NCBI GenBank assembly: GCA_001464735.1
Contig: LNDU01000032.1
Span: 1-64,000 of the forward strand
Length of the DNA: 64,000 nucleotides
Source of the DNA: Nitrospira sp. Ga0074138
GTDB taxonomy: Bacteria > Nitrospirota > Nitrospiria > Nitrospirales > Nitrospiraceae
Direction: 5' to 3'
The notes beneath the pieces were generated by a model, which was given only the letters and a program-made list of their open reading frames with translations, made no database searches and was not told the origin of the DNA. Numbering within the stretch: the stretch's first letter is position 1; each line of letters starts with the position of its first letter. Position numbers and translations under genes: made by a program. This document shows positions 16,592 through 26,433 of the stretch, in pieces.

Positions 16592-17587
16592 TTATCGACT
16601 GCCTGGACCCAAAAGATACATACGGGGTACTTCCATTAGCGCTTCGGCGATGGACTGCCAGCCGAGCTTGCTTTGACCTTCAATGCGATCACAAAAACGG
16701 ATGGGTAGCTCATCCACATCCGCACCCAGCTGCATGGCCCGCCAGGCGAGCTCCACTTGAAAGATGTACCCTTTTGCTCGGACGGTGGCGAGGTTCATCC
16801 GTGCCAAGAGCTCACGACGATAGCAGCGGAATCCTCCTGTCCAGTCGTGGATGGTCGAGCCCAGGAAGAGGCTGACGTAGGTATTCCCGCATCGAGAGAC
16901 GAAACGACGGCGGGCGTTCCAGTTCTCGGTCCCGCCGCCAGGCACGTAGCGACTTCCGATCACCAGGTCGGCAGTGTGGCTTCGGTGTACCAGGCGCGGC
17001 AGATCCCAGGGCGCATGGCTGAAGTCACAGTCCATTTCAATGATGAGACTGTAATTCCGCTGCAGTGCCCACGTGAATCCCGCGAGATAGGCTGGCCCAA
17101 GTCCCTCTTTGTTTGGCCGGTGCAGGACGTGCACATGCCCATACCGACAACTGAGCTGATCGGCTAATTCTCCAGTCCCGTCAGGGGAGTTATCATCAAC
17201 GACCACGATATCAGCGACAAGATATTGGCTGATTGCCCGAACAAGCGCCTCAAGATTGGCGCGTTCATTATACGTTGGGAGGACAATGACGATCGATTGT
17301 TTGAAATCGAACGGCGAGGCGGGAATGAGCGGTGTACCTGCCTCCACTTGGGAATATCCTAGAGACCGGTTTTGAGTCGGATTATGAGGGCTGATGGCAA
17401 TCCGTGCGCTGTCAGCGCCACGGGCGATTAGCTCTTCAGCGAGTTCAAAGTTTGGTACAGCGTAGGCTTCATCCATGCCCAGCTTCCGGAGAGGCGTTGC
17501 ACCGTCCTCCTTGCCGATGTGATGGAAGTGTATGAACGGTGCGGGAGTTTCATCGAACAGCGGAGCGATTGATGGGCTACTGGACAT
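16592..17587 (-). CDS. Polyprenol-phosphate glycosyltransferase (DPM1-like) with N-terminal extension
   Basis: From about residue 97 the protein is a family 2 glycosyltransferase of the dolichol/polyprenol-phosphate mannose synthase type. It shows IVIVLPTYNERANLEALV, VVDDNSPDGTGELAD, the nucleotide-sugar/metal motif IIEMDCDFSHAPWDLPRL and VIGSRYVPGGGTENW, then DWTGGFRCYRRELL. It would load a sugar onto a lipid carrier for glycan or lipid synthesis. There is no C-terminal membrane region, as in the soluble DPM1 class. The first 95 or so residues match nothing I know. ATG 17587 is preferred over the track's TTG 17599. It is transcribed alone on the minus strand. Confidence 0.82.
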   Translation of the reverse strand: MSSSPSIAPLFDETPAPFIHFHHIGKEDGATPLRKLGMDEAYAVPNFELAEELIARGADSARIAISPHNPTQNRSLGYSQVEAGTPLIPASPFDFKQSIVIVLPTYNERANLEALVRAISQYLVADIVVVDDNSPDGTGELADQLSCRYGHVHVLHRPNKEGLGPAYLAGFTWALQRNYSLIIEMDCDFSHAPWDLPRLVHRSHTADLVIGSRYVPGGGTENWNARRRFVSRCGNTYVSLFLGSTIHDWTGGFRCYRRELLARMNLATVRAKGYIFQVELAWRAMQLGADVDELPIRFCDRIEGQSKLGWQSIAEALMEVPRMYLLGPGSR

Positions 17588-17904
17588 GGCGTTGTTCAAT
17601 GAATTGTTCGCCTAGGGCATGGCATAGCATGGTGAAGGTTGACCGGTCTGCACACGAAGGATGTGAGAAATAGTGGGTGTAAGATCCGTGACGCTAAAGA
17701 GGAAGTGGTGGAACGACAGAGGACTCTCCTTGTTGAAACCGGCGGTATTCTAGTCGAGAGCAGAGAGGTGCGCAAGAAGAGATTCAGTCAGCTATGTCAG
17801 AGCGCTGGTTGCGCGTTTTGACAGTGCGGGAACGGCTATGCTACAGTCCGCGATTCGTTGATATTGCAGGCTTTTCTATCACTTAACCTCTTAAGGAACA
17901 CTGT
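17588..17904. other. Intergenic region between divergent genes
   Basis: About 315 bases separate the glycosyltransferase from the flavoprotein gene. A promoter for the latter is visible near 17818-17847. Open frames here resemble nothing. Confidence 0.5.
17818..17847 (+). promoter_or_regulatory. Candidate promoter of the flavoprotein gene
   Basis: A perfect -35 TTGACA and a TACAGT -10-like hexamer are 18 bases apart, about 55 bases before the ATG at 17905. Confidence 0.45.
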
Positions 17905-19257
17905 ATGAGCGGGACACAGACTCAAGTGATTGTTGTGGTGGGAGCAGGACCGGCTGGGATGGCTGTTGCCAGCACGCTCTCGAAAGCCGGCCACGAAATC
18001 ATTATTCTCAATCGTGATATCAAATTCGGTGGATTGGCTGAATACGGGATCTTCCCCTCTAAGCTGAAACTCCGTGGCGGGCTCAAGAAGCAGTACTGGG
18101 AACTTCTTCAGCAGAAGAACGTCCATTATTTTGGGAATGTCTCCATCGGGACCGGAAATGACCTCACGGTCGAAGATGTGCGCGAGCTGGGTGCGAACGC
18201 GGTGGTTTTCACGATCGGTGCGCAGGGGACCAAGGCCATCGGTGTCGAGGGGGACTCGGCTCAGGGTGTGTTTCACGCAAAAGATGTGGTCTACCACTTC
18301 AATCGTTTACCGGGCTTCGGCGACCGTCCATTTGAAATGGGACAACATGTCGCTGTGATCGGGGCGGGAGATGTGATGGTGGATATTGCCCACTGGTTGA
18401 TCCGCTACAAGAAAGTCGCGAGGGTCACGGCCATCGTAAGACGAGGCCCCGTGGAACGTAAGTACAATCCGAAAGAAATTCGCAGCATTTGTGCCAACAT
18501 GGACCTCGATGGGATCAACGCTGAGTTTGAGCGCATCAAGGACCGTCTCGCCAAGGTCGGCCAGAATCCCGATGAGGTCTTGAAGACATTCACCGACGAA
18601 TTTACCAAATGTGAGGCGAAGGTATCCGAGACAAAGATGGGGTTTCGTTTCCTTGCGTCCCCGAAGCGTATTCTGGTTGATGGACAGAATCGGGTTCGTG
18701 GACTTGAAATGGAAGACAACAGACTTGATCCGAAGGGCGAGGATACGGTCGCAGCGGGCTTGAAGGCGTATTACGAGTTTCCTTGTGATTCAGTTGTGTT
18801 TGCCGTCGGCGACAAGGTAGATGAGACGGTTGGTCTACCCTATAAGAATGGCATGTTTACTACCAACCCCAACAAGACTGGTAATGACCCTGATGATGCG
18901 CTCTTCCAGGCCTACGATGAATCTGCAGGGAAGGTGATGGACGGCGTATTTTTGGCCGGTTGGGCTCGAAAAGCCAGCGAGGGCCTCGTCGGCGTCGCGA
19001 AGCGCGACGGAGATTGGTGTGCGGAGGTGGTCGAACGGTACCTTGCAACCAAGGCGGGAGAGGGAGACGTCAAGATGGTTCTGGATCGATTGCACGCGCG
19101 CTTGCGACAACGTCAGAGTCGTCCGGTCGACGTGAATGGGTTGCGGGCGTTGGATGTGGCAGAACACTCATTCGTCGAGAAGTCCGATTGTATCGGGGAG
19201 TTCAAGTTTTCAGCCAATCAGGAGATGCTCAAATATATTGAGCAGAGGAAAGTGTGA
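17905..19257 (+). CDS. FAD/NADPH oxidoreductase of the GltD / ferredoxin-NADP reductase type
   Basis: The 450-residue flavoprotein has an N-terminal FAD site (VVVGAGPAGMAVASTLSKAG), the glutamate-synthase-small-chain-like FGGLAEYGIFPSKLKLRGGL, a second dinucleotide site (VAVIGAGDVMVDIAHWLIR) suited to NADPH, and a C-terminal FLAGWARKASEGLVGVAKRD motif. This order is shared by GltD and adrenodoxin-reductase-type ferredoxin-NADP+ reductases (FprA). No N-terminal iron-sulfur domain and no gltB are present, so a stand-alone ferredoxin:NADPH reductase is the better guess. That would fit an organism with ferredoxin-dependent carbon fixation. The exact electron partner is unproven. Confidence 0.7.
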   Translation: MSGTQTQVIVVVGAGPAGMAVASTLSKAGHEIIILNRDIKFGGLAEYGIFPSKLKLRGGLKKQYWELLQQKNVHYFGNVSIGTGNDLTVEDVRELGANAVVFTIGAQGTKAIGVEGDSAQGVFHAKDVVYHFNRLPGFGDRPFEMGQHVAVIGAGDVMVDIAHWLIRYKKVARVTAIVRRGPVERKYNPKEIRSICANMDLDGINAEFERIKDRLAKVGQNPDEVLKTFTDEFTKCEAKVSETKMGFRFLASPKRILVDGQNRVRGLEMEDNRLDPKGEDTVAAGLKAYYEFPCDSVVFAVGDKVDETVGLPYKNGMFTTNPNKTGNDPDDALFQAYDESAGKVMDGVFLAGWARKASEGLVGVAKRDGDWCAEVVERYLATKAGEGDVKMVLDRLHARLRQRQSRPVDVNGLRALDVAEHSFVEKSDCIGEFKFSANQEMLKYIEQRKV

Positions 19258-19278
19258 AGTATCTGGAAGGCTTCATCT

Positions 19279-20139
19279 TCACGCATGTCCCCATTTGAGT
19301 TTTTCCCGCAATACTTCGTAGTAGTGACTTTCTGGAAATCTGATCAATTGGGTCCGATAGTCTGAAGTTTGAATGACTGCGGTATCTCCTTGTGTGATGG
19401 AGACGCCGACCTGCCCATCAAGCGTGGCCATCGATCCTTCATCCTTACTCGTCAACGTTGCTTCAATGACGACATTGCCCGGCACGATTAAGGGGCGATG
19501 TGTCAGTGTGTGTGGGCAGATTGGCGTCAGGATGAGCGCCTGTAGGGCGGGATTCATGATAGGCCCCCCAGCAGAGAGCGAGTAGGCCGTAGAGCCTGTC
19601 GGTGTGCCAATGATCAGGCCGTCCCCTCGCAGATTCGTCACGAACTGGCCATTAATGGCGATGTGGAGTTCAATCATGCGAGCCAGGGTCCCTTTGCTGA
19701 TGACGACATCGTTGAGTACGATGCCTCTCGCAACGGTTTCCCCATGCCGATGGACGTGGGTGGCCAGCATCAGTCGTTCATCAAGAGTAAAATCGTTGGC
19801 AAATACCCGTTCGAGGGAAGGATAGAGGTTGTCCAATCTGACTTCCGTCAAGAAGCCAAGGCCTCCCATATTGACACCCAAGATGGGAATGCTCCGCTCT
19901 GCTGCGAGCCGTGCGGCATTGAGAATAGTGCCGTCCCCTCCGAGCACCAAGAGAACATCGGCCTTCTGAGCTAGTTGAGTCTTGGGAATTCCTCCAACCT
20001 CGTTCAAGAGTGCTGCAGATGTTGTGTCGAGCAAGACATCAATGCTACGGGCTCGGAGCCAGGCAGCCACGCCGAGCAGCGTGTCTTTTACTTCGGGGAA
20101 CTTGGGCTTGGTCAAGATCCCAATGCTTTTACTTTTCAT
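19279..20139 (-). CDS. nadK: NAD kinase
   Basis: The 286-residue enzyme phosphorylates NAD+ to NADP+. The catalytic GGDGT motif appears in VLLVLGGDGTILNAARLAAE, followed by ILGVNMGGLGFLTEV, LNDVVISKG with the binding Asn-Asp, and GDGLIIGTPTGSTAYSLSAG. Size and motifs match the bacterial family well. It converges with the flavoprotein gene and diverges from clpC. Its NADP product serves that neighbour and sthA, but no operon link exists. Confidence 0.93.
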   Translation of the reverse strand: MKSKSIGILTKPKFPEVKDTLLGVAAWLRARSIDVLLDTTSAALLNEVGGIPKTQLAQKADVLLVLGGDGTILNAARLAAERSIPILGVNMGGLGFLTEVRLDNLYPSLERVFANDFTLDERLMLATHVHRHGETVARGIVLNDVVISKGTLARMIELHIAINGQFVTNLRGDGLIIGTPTGSTAYSLSAGGPIMNPALQALILTPICPHTLTHRPLIVPGNVVIEATLTSKDEGSMATLDGQVGVSITQGDTAVIQTSDYRTQLIRFPESHYYEVLREKLKWGHA

Positions 20140-20302
20140 GGATACCAGGCATATGGTTGGGTGAACGGGGAGCGTGATTGTATCGGGATGCTGATTTTCA
20201 TGTCAACGGAAAGTCCATTGAGGTTCTGGTCCTCTCGATAGGTTAAAACAAGAGAAGGGGGTGATGTGGTCTTCAACTCGCTGTCTTGTTCTCCGCTCAA
20301 TC

Positions 20303-20331
20303 TTGACTCTCACTCATACTGTGGTTAGAAT
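20303..20331 (+). promoter_or_regulatory. Sigma-70-type promoter of clpC
   Basis: TTGACT and TAGAAT are separated by exactly 17 bases, about 70 bases before the clpC start. No heat-shock inverted repeat of the CIRCE type is visible beside it. Confidence 0.65.
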
Positions 20332-20401
20332 CACATCAAGGTTTTTCAAGGGTTTTGCTCGAACGCGGCCAGGAGTTTCTACTCTCTGAGAAGGAGGCAG
20401 G

Positions 20402-22828
20402 ATGTTCGAACGATTCACGGACAAAGGTCGAAAGATCATCATCCTCGCGCGCGAGGAGGCCGAGCGGCATCAAAACGACTATCTAGGGACTGAACATCTC
20501 GTCCTGGCCATCCTCCGCGAGTCTGATGGCATTGCCCTTATGATTTTGAAAAAGATGGGGCTTTCTACTGAACAGATTAGGCTGGAAATCGAGCGAAATC
20601 TGCCCGGCGGCGGAACGACGATGACGTTTGGGGAAATCCCATTTAGTCCACGGGTGAAGAAGGTCATTGAATATGGTGTTGAGGAGGCCCGTCTGCTGGG
20701 CCACAACCACATCGGTAGTGAGCACCTGCTTCTTGGACTGTTGCGGGAAGAAGAGGGGATCGGTGGGAAAATTCTTCGGAGTTTGGGTGCAAATCTTCTG
20801 ACCGCGCGTCAGCTGACCGTGACGTTTTTGCGGAAATCTGCTCCACGTGAACGTGATCGAAAGAGTAATACCCCGGCGCTGGATGAGTTTGGCCGTGATC
20901 TGACGCAGTTGGCTCAAGAAGGTCAATTGGACCCGGTGATCGGTCGAGCTGACGAAATCGAACGTGTGTTGCAAATTCTCAGTCGGAGAAGCAAGAACAA
21001 TCCCGTCCTTATCGGCGAGTCTGGTGTGGGAAAGACTGCCATTGTCGAGGGGCTAGCTCAACGCATCATTCAATCCGAAGTTCCTGACAACCTGCTCTCT
21101 CGTCGGGTCATCGCCTTGGATCTAGGGTCGCTCGTGGCAGGCACAAAGTATCGCGGACAGTTTGAAGAACGCCTCAAGGTGGTGATGAAGGAGATTGTCC
21201 AAGCGGGCAATATCATTATTTTCATCGATGAACTTCACACACTCGTTGGGGCTGGGGCTGCGGAAGGGTCCATTGATGCCTCCAATATGTTGAAGCCGGC
21301 CTTATCGCGCGGCGAGATTCAATGCATTGGGGCCACGACCTTGGATGAGTACCGAAAGCATATTGAAAAAGACGGTGCCTTAAAACGGCGATTCCAACCT
21401 ATCCACGTACAGCCGCCCAATCTCGACGAAACGGTCCGCATTATCCAAGGGCTTCGGGACCGATACGAAGAGCATCATGGAGTGGAAATCACGGAAGATG
21501 CCATTGTTGAGGCCGTGAAGTTGGCGGATCGGTATATCACCGACCGGTTCCTTCCTGACAAGGCGATCGATTTGATCGACGAAACGGGTTCGCGTGCCAA
21601 ACTCCAGACCTACGCCCTCCCTTCTGAATTGAAAGCGATGGAGCAGGAGCTGAAGAAGGTTTCGCGAGAGAAGGAACTCTCGATCTCCATGCAGAATTTC
21701 GAGGAGGCCGTACGGCATCGTGAGGAAGAAGAACGGCTACGCAAGCTGCTCGACGAATCTAAGCGAGAATGGAAGAAGAATCAGGAAAAGAACAAGCCTG
21801 TGATCGGTAAAGAGGATGTTGCCTATGTTGTCTCAAAAATGACTGGTATTCCGCTCTTTAAGCTAGAGGAAGAAGAGTCCAATAAGCTCTTGCGTATGGA
21901 AGAGTTTCTCCATAAACGAGTCATCGGTCAAAATGAGGCGATCTCCGCGGTCGCTCGTGCTATCCGTCGTTCTCGTGCCGGTTTGAAAGAGGCCAAGAAG
22001 CCGATTGGCTCGTTCATCTTCCTCGGGCCCACAGGTGTCGGAAAAACGGAACTGGCCAGGACATTGGCGGAGTTTCTGTTCAACAGCGAAGATGCGTTGA
22101 TTCGTGTCGACATGTCTGAATACCAAGAAAAATTTACAAGCTCGAGACTCTTCGGCGCGCCTCCCGGCTATGTGGGATACGAAGAAGGGGGGCAGCTGAC
22201 CGAGAAGGTCCGCCGTCGGCCTTATTCCGTCGTATTGTTCGATGAAATTGAGAAGGCGCATCCGGATGTGTTCAATGTTCTCCTTCAAGTATTAGACGAC
22301 GGCGTGCTGACTGATAGTCTTGGACGAAAGATTGATTTCAAAAATACGGTTGTCATTATGACGTCCAACATCGGGACGAAAATGATTCAGAAGGGTGTTT
22401 CTCTTGGTTTTCAGAGCACAGAGGGCGAAGCCGCGCGTCGGAAGAAGGAAGAAGTACTCGGAGAGCTTCGGAAGTCGTTTAGTCCAGAGTTTCTGAACCG
22501 GATCGATGAAATCGTGATCTTCCATCAGCTGGAAAAAGAGCAGCTCTATAGCATCTTGGATATCCTGCTCCGGGAGTTGAACCTCCGTCTGTTGGATAAA
22601 GGGATTGAGATTGAGGTCGACGATGAAGTCAAGCAATGGCTTATCAAAGAGGGTTATGAGCCGTTGTACGGAGCGAGGCCAATGCGTCGGGCGATCCAAC
22701 GTGCCATCGGTGACCCGCTCTCGGATGAGCTCATCAGAGGACGCTTCAAAGAAAGTCGCAAGGTGAAAGTGGTTCTGCGGGACGGAGCCCCAACTTTCAT
22801 CGAGCAGGAGGCTATGGCCGGAGTCTAG
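20402..22828 (+). CDS. clpC: ATP-dependent Clp protease ATPase subunit ClpC
   Basis: The 808-residue AAA+ unfoldase feeds substrates to ClpP. It has two N-terminal Clp repeats ([40 protein letters not shown]), AAA domain 1 with Walker A GESGVGKT, and a middle coiled coil with a UVR-like stretch (about residues 420-460). AAA domain 2 has [19 protein letters not shown], and the C-terminal domain has [15 protein letters not shown]. The middle region is short, as in ClpC and not ClpB, and a protease-docking loop is expected in domain 2. A strong ribosome-binding site (GAAGGAGG) precedes the ATG. A promoter and a terminator bracket it as a single-gene transcript. Confidence 0.94.
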   Translation: MFERFTDKGRKIIILAREEAERHQNDYLGTEHLVLAILRESDGIALMILKKMGLSTEQIRLEIERNLPGGGTTMTFGEIPFSPRVKKVIEYGVEEARLLGHNHIGSEHLLLGLLREEEGIGGKILRSLGANLLTARQLTVTFLRKSAPRERDRKSNTPALDEFGRDLTQLAQEGQLDPVIGRADEIERVLQILSRRSKNNPVLIGESGVGKTAIVEGLAQRIIQSEVPDNLLSRRVIALDLGSLVAGTKYRGQFEERLKVVMKEIVQAGNIIIFIDELHTLVGAGAAEGSIDASNMLKPALSRGEIQCIGATTLDEYRKHIEKDGALKRRFQPIHVQPPNLDETVRIIQGLRDRYEEHHGVEITEDAIVEAVKLADRYITDRFLPDKAIDLIDETGSRAKLQTYALPSELKAMEQELKKVSREKELSISMQNFEEAVRHREEEERLRKLLDESKREWKKNQEKNKPVIGKEDVAYVVSKMTGIPLFKLEEEESNKLLRMEEFLHKRVIGQNEAISAVARAIRRSRAGLKEAKKPIGSFIFLGPTGVGKTELARTLAEFLFNSEDALIRVDMSEYQEKFTSSRLFGAPPGYVGYEEGGQLTEKVRRRPYSVVLFDEIEKAHPDVFNVLLQVLDDGVLTDSLGRKIDFKNTVVIMTSNIGTKMIQKGVSLGFQSTEGEAARRKKEEVLGELRKSFSPEFLNRIDEIVIFHQLEKEQLYSILDILLRELNLRLLDKGIEIEVDDEVKQWLIKEGYEPLYGARPMRRAIQRAIGDPLSDELIRGRFKESRKVKVVLRDGAPTFIEQEAMAGV

Positions 22829-22867
22829 TGCCCTTTGTGAGCGTTCACGTCCCCAGGCAATCGTGAG

Positions 22868-22902
22868 CGGCCTCTGTGGCGGATCGCTGCAGGGGCCGTT
22901 TT
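22868..22902 (+). terminator. Rho-independent terminator after clpC
   Basis: CGGCCTCTG pairs with CAGGGGCCG (one G-T pair) and is followed directly by TTTTGTTATT, 40 bases past the clpC stop. Confidence 0.7.
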
Positions 22903-22936
22903 GTTATTCAATGCCATCTGAGCCATTCGTAACGAG

Positions 22937-24040
22937 ATGTGTGCCTTTCCCAATCAGTCTGAATCTCAACCTGGGACTCAATGGCGTCCGGGCCCGGTTC
23001 TTGGAATCGAGTCTTCATGCGATGAAACAGCTGCCGCCGTGCTCAGTTGTGCAGGAGAGGTGCTTTCCAACGTCGTATCTTCACAAGTGACCGTCCATGA
23101 AAAGTTTGGTGGCGTCGTTCCAGAATTAGCCGCACGGGCCCACCTTGGGACGATCAATTTGGTTGTCGAGGAAGCCTTGGCGGCCGCCCGAGTCTCGAAG
23201 CATACTCTCGGTGCCGTGGCCGTCACCAAGGGACCCGGATTGGCTGGAGCGCTTTTGGTGGGAGTGAATTACGCCAAGGCCTTGAGTTATGGCTTAGGGA
23301 TTCCGATCATCGGGGTCAATCATCTGCAGGGCCATATCGCCTCTGCATGGCTCGCCGATCCGACGTTCCCACTATCCTGCATTGTGCTGGTTGTATCGGG
23401 TGGCCACACTCATCTCTATCGCCATGAAGTCGATGGTAAGTGTATCCTACTGGGACGCACTCGTGACGACGCCGCCGGTGAAGCGTTCGACAAGGGAGCC
23501 CAGATGCTTGGCTTGGGGTATCCGGGTGGACCGGCCGTTGATCGAATCGCACGTTCCGGAGATCCACAGGCCATTCAATTTCCAAGATTCCACCGGGCAA
23601 AGAACAGTCTTGAGTTCAGCTTCAGTGGGCTCAAGACGGCGTTGTTGTATAAGCTACGAGAAATGGATGATCCTCTGCGAGCTCATCAGACGGCCGACTT
23701 AGCGGCTGGCTATCAAGAGGCTATTGTGCAGGTTTTGGCCACGAAGGCGTTTGCTGCACTCAAGCAATCGAACCTGGCTGCGCTTGCCGTCGTGGGTGGG
23801 GTCTCAGCTAATTCACGGTTGAGGGCCTTACTGAGCGAGCGAGCGGCACGTGAAGGCATTCGCCTATCGTTGCCTCCTATCGAGTATTGCACCGACAACG
23901 CTGCCATGATTGCCTCGGCGGGGCGCCAGTTGCTGATGAACGGAGAACGACCGCAGGCAGATCTCGACATCAGCCCGGCTGAGAGATTCGAGACGATTCA
24001 TGACGAAAACCGATCGCATATCGGTTCCTCTAAGGGATAA
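22937..24040 (+). CDS. tsaD: tRNA N6-threonylcarbamoyladenosine transferase TsaD
   Basis: TsaD transfers threonylcarbamoyl from its AMP ester to A37 of tRNA, working with TsaB and TsaE. Visible features are VLGIESSCDETAAAVLS, VHEKFGGVVPELAARAHLG, the iron-binding HLQGH motif in GVNHLQGHIASAWL, VLVVSGGHTHLY, and AVVGGVSANSRLR near the end, with CTDNAAMIASAG. About 25 extra residues precede the domain when the ATG at 22937 is used. An internal start is possible but none is better supported. It follows the clpC terminator and precedes hflX by 11 bases. Confidence 0.93.
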   Translation: MCAFPNQSESQPGTQWRPGPVLGIESSCDETAAAVLSCAGEVLSNVVSSQVTVHEKFGGVVPELAARAHLGTINLVVEEALAAARVSKHTLGAVAVTKGPGLAGALLVGVNYAKALSYGLGIPIIGVNHLQGHIASAWLADPTFPLSCIVLVVSGGHTHLYRHEVDGKCILLGRTRDDAAGEAFDKGAQMLGLGYPGGPAVDRIARSGDPQAIQFPRFHRAKNSLEFSFSGLKTALLYKLREMDDPLRAHQTADLAAGYQEAIVQVLATKAFAALKQSNLAALAVVGGVSANSRLRALLSERAAREGIRLSLPPIEYCTDNAAMIASAGRQLLMNGERPQADLDISPAERFETIHDENRSHIGSSKG

Positions 24041-24051
24041 GGAGAACGCCC

Positions 24052-25746
24052 ATTCCTGATATCCGAGGTCAGATCACAGGATTGCGTACTAGCCAAGTCG
24101 CGTCGGTTGAACGACTCTACCGACGTCGTGTCTCACCCGACAAGGTCATGACCCCGGAGCTCGCAAAGGCAATGGCCCAACTGACCATTGAGCTTCGTCG
24201 CCCGATTGGCGTGCTGTTGACCAGGCGTGGACAAGTTCAGGACGTGATTGTGGGAACGGAATTGACGTTGTCTTCCACAACGCTGACGCTGTTCCGTACA
24301 GGCGCGAGATCGCTCCGTGGCTTGAGGTTCATTCGAACGCAACTGCACGATCAGCCCATCAGTCAAGAGGTGCTGACAGACCTCGCTTTCTTGCGACTTG
24401 ATCTGATCGGCCTGCTCTCTGTCACGGAGGAGGGGCAACTTGGCAATTTGTATCTCGCTCATCTGCTGGCACCCAATTCGACCGGGCAATTGTTCAAAGT
24501 GCTCAAGGCTGTTCCGTTCCACAATCTCACACTGATGTTCGACCAGTTCATCGAAGAGCTTGAGGCAGACCTTCAGCAGGCGCGAGCTCACTATGCGATT
24601 GAGAGCGGTAAGGAATCGGCAATCCTTGTCAGCGCCTCTATCAAGAGCCGGTCCGAGCAGGAAGAGCGTTTAGCCGAATTGGCGGAGCTGGCTACCTCCG
24701 CCGACGTCACGGTGGTCGACCGTGTTGTGCAAAGGACGCCGGACGGGCATCAGCGCTATCTCTTGGGCCGCGGCAAGATGAAGGACGTCCTGATTCAGAC
24801 CCTCCATCGGGGCGCCGACATGGTGATCTTTGATCAAACATTGTCACCGGCTCAATTGCGAGCCATTTCAGAGATGACTGATATCAAGGTGATCGACCGG
24901 ACACAACTGATCCTGGATATCTTTGCCCGCCGAGCCCACAGCCGCGAAGGCAAAGTGCAGGTGGAACTCGCGCAGTTGCGGTACCTGCTCCCACGGTTAT
25001 CCGGAAAAGGCACCCAACTCTCGCGTCTGGGTGGCGGGATCGGTACTCGGGGGCCGGGCGAAACCAAACTGGAGACTGATCGTCGCCGTGTGCGGGATCG
25101 CATCACGCATCTAGAACGAGAACTGACACAGTTTGGACGCCAGCAAGATCAACGTCGGTCCAGGCGAGATCGGCACGGACTCCCCGTCGTTTCTCTCGTG
25201 GGCTACACGAACGCCGGTAAGTCTACGTTGCTCAATGTGCTGACGAACAGTCAGGTATCAGCTCAAAACAGACTGTTCGAAACTCTGGACACGACGAGTC
25301 GACGCCTGCGGTTCCCGGAGGATCGCGAAGTCATCATCACCGATACGGTAGGATTTATCCGGGATCTTCCGCAAGAACTGGTCGGTGCCTTTCGGACAAC
25401 GCTCGAAGAACTACGAGAGGCTGATCTCCTGCTGCATGTTGTCGACGGCAGCGCCGCAGACATCGACATTCAGATTACCGCCGTCGTCGCCATTCTTGAG
25501 GACTTGCATTTGAACGCGATACCGAGATTGTTGGTGCTGAATAAGTGTGACCAGGTGTCCCCAGCGCGCGCTGAGTTGCTTTGCCGACGGTATGGAGCCA
25601 TTGGTATGTCGGCGCTCCAGCCCGAGACACTTCGTCCTCTCTTCGCTCAGCTAGAAGCACACGTGAGATCTCTGCTAATCGGTGAATGTCAGACTACTGG
25701 CCTGCCGCCGCAGGACGATGCGCTGGTGCTTGCATCTCGTCGGTAA
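24052..25746 (+). CDS. hflX: GTPase HflX
   Basis: HflX splits or rescues ribosomes under stress. The C-terminal GTPase has VSLVGYTNAGKSTLLNVLTN (G1), ITDTVGFIRDLP (G3) and VLNKCDQVS (G4). The middle domain carries LGGGIGTRGPGETKLETDRR, the HflX signature. An extra N-terminal domain of about 190 residues makes it longer than E. coli HflX, as in several other phyla. I place the start at ATT (24052). AAGGAG lies seven bases before it, and the added residues (IPDIRGQITGLRTSQV) lead smoothly into VERLYRRRVSPD. The ORF track's TTG at 24082 lacks a ribosome-binding site. Confidence 0.88.
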   Translation: MPDIRGQITGLRTSQVASVERLYRRRVSPDKVMTPELAKAMAQLTIELRRPIGVLLTRRGQVQDVIVGTELTLSSTTLTLFRTGARSLRGLRFIRTQLHDQPISQEVLTDLAFLRLDLIGLLSVTEEGQLGNLYLAHLLAPNSTGQLFKVLKAVPFHNLTLMFDQFIEELEADLQQARAHYAIESGKESAILVSASIKSRSEQEERLAELAELATSADVTVVDRVVQRTPDGHQRYLLGRGKMKDVLIQTLHRGADMVIFDQTLSPAQLRAISEMTDIKVIDRTQLILDIFARRAHSREGKVQVELAQLRYLLPRLSGKGTQLSRLGGGIGTRGPGETKLETDRRRVRDRITHLERELTQFGRQQDQRRSRRDRHGLPVVSLVGYTNAGKSTLLNVLTNSQVSAQNRLFETLDTTSRRLRFPEDREVIITDTVGFIRDLPQELVGAFRTTLEELREADLLLHVVDGSAADIDIQITAVVAILEDLHLNAIPRLLVLNKCDQVSPARAELLCRRYGAIGMSALQPETLRPLFAQLEAHVRSLLIGECQTTGLPPQDDALVLASRR

Positions 25747-25767
25747 CCTCTGCACAATCGGGCCGCT

Positions 25768-26433
25768 ATGAAGAAGGTCAACCGCACGAGGGCGCTGTCC
25801 GTTCTCGACCGGTCGGCGCAGATTGCTAGGAGTCTCCGTCATGCCATGCCGGTGGCTGTGGTGGAATTAACCCATCGTTCGCCGTGGGAGCTGCTGGTTG
25901 CCACCATTCTATCCGCACAGTGCACGGATCAGCGAGTGAATCTGGTCACGCCGGCGCTTTTCAAGCGGTATCGCACACCTCACGAGATGGCGAACGCATC
26001 GTCGACGGAACTGGAGGCGTTGATCAGATCAACTGGATTTTACAAGAGTAAGGCGAAAAACTTGATCGGTTGTGCGCAAGCCGTTGCTGCGCAGTTCAAG
26101 GGGCAAGTTCCCGATACCATGGAAGAACTCATCGCCATACCTGGTGTCGGGCGAAAAACAGCGAATGTACTCCTTGGGGCCGCATTTGGGAAACCGGGTA
26201 TTGTGGTCGATACACATGTGCGACGGGTGACCAACCGACTCGCCCTGACCCAGTCAAGTGACCCTGAGCGAATCGAACGCGACCTGCAATCGGTGTATCC
26301 GCAAACCCAGTGGACGGATGTGTCCCAACGGTTGCTCCTTCATGGTCGGTATGTGTGCCTCGCGCGGAAGCCTCGCTGCCTTATTTGCCCGATTTACGAT
26401 GTGTGTGAGTGGGAAGGAAAACTACCGACATGA
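25768..26433 (+). CDS. nth: Endonuclease III
   Basis: The 221-residue base-excision repair enzyme removes oxidised pyrimidines and nicks the DNA. The helix-hairpin-helix with the catalytic lysine reads IPGVGRKTANVLLGAAFG, the catalytic Asp lies in VVDTHVRRVTNRL, and the four iron-sulfur cysteines have the canonical C-x6-C-x2-C-x5-C spacing (CLARKPRCLICPIYDVC). LVATILSAQCTDQRVN is the N-terminal hallmark. The stop overlaps the yicC start (ATGA). Confidence 0.93.
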   Translation: MKKVNRTRALSVLDRSAQIARSLRHAMPVAVVELTHRSPWELLVATILSAQCTDQRVNLVTPALFKRYRTPHEMANASSTELEALIRSTGFYKSKAKNLIGCAQAVAAQFKGQVPDTMEELIAIPGVGRKTANVLLGAAFGKPGIVVDTHVRRVTNRLALTQSSDPERIERDLQSVYPQTQWTDVSQRLLLHGRYVCLARKPRCLICPIYDVCEWEGKLPT

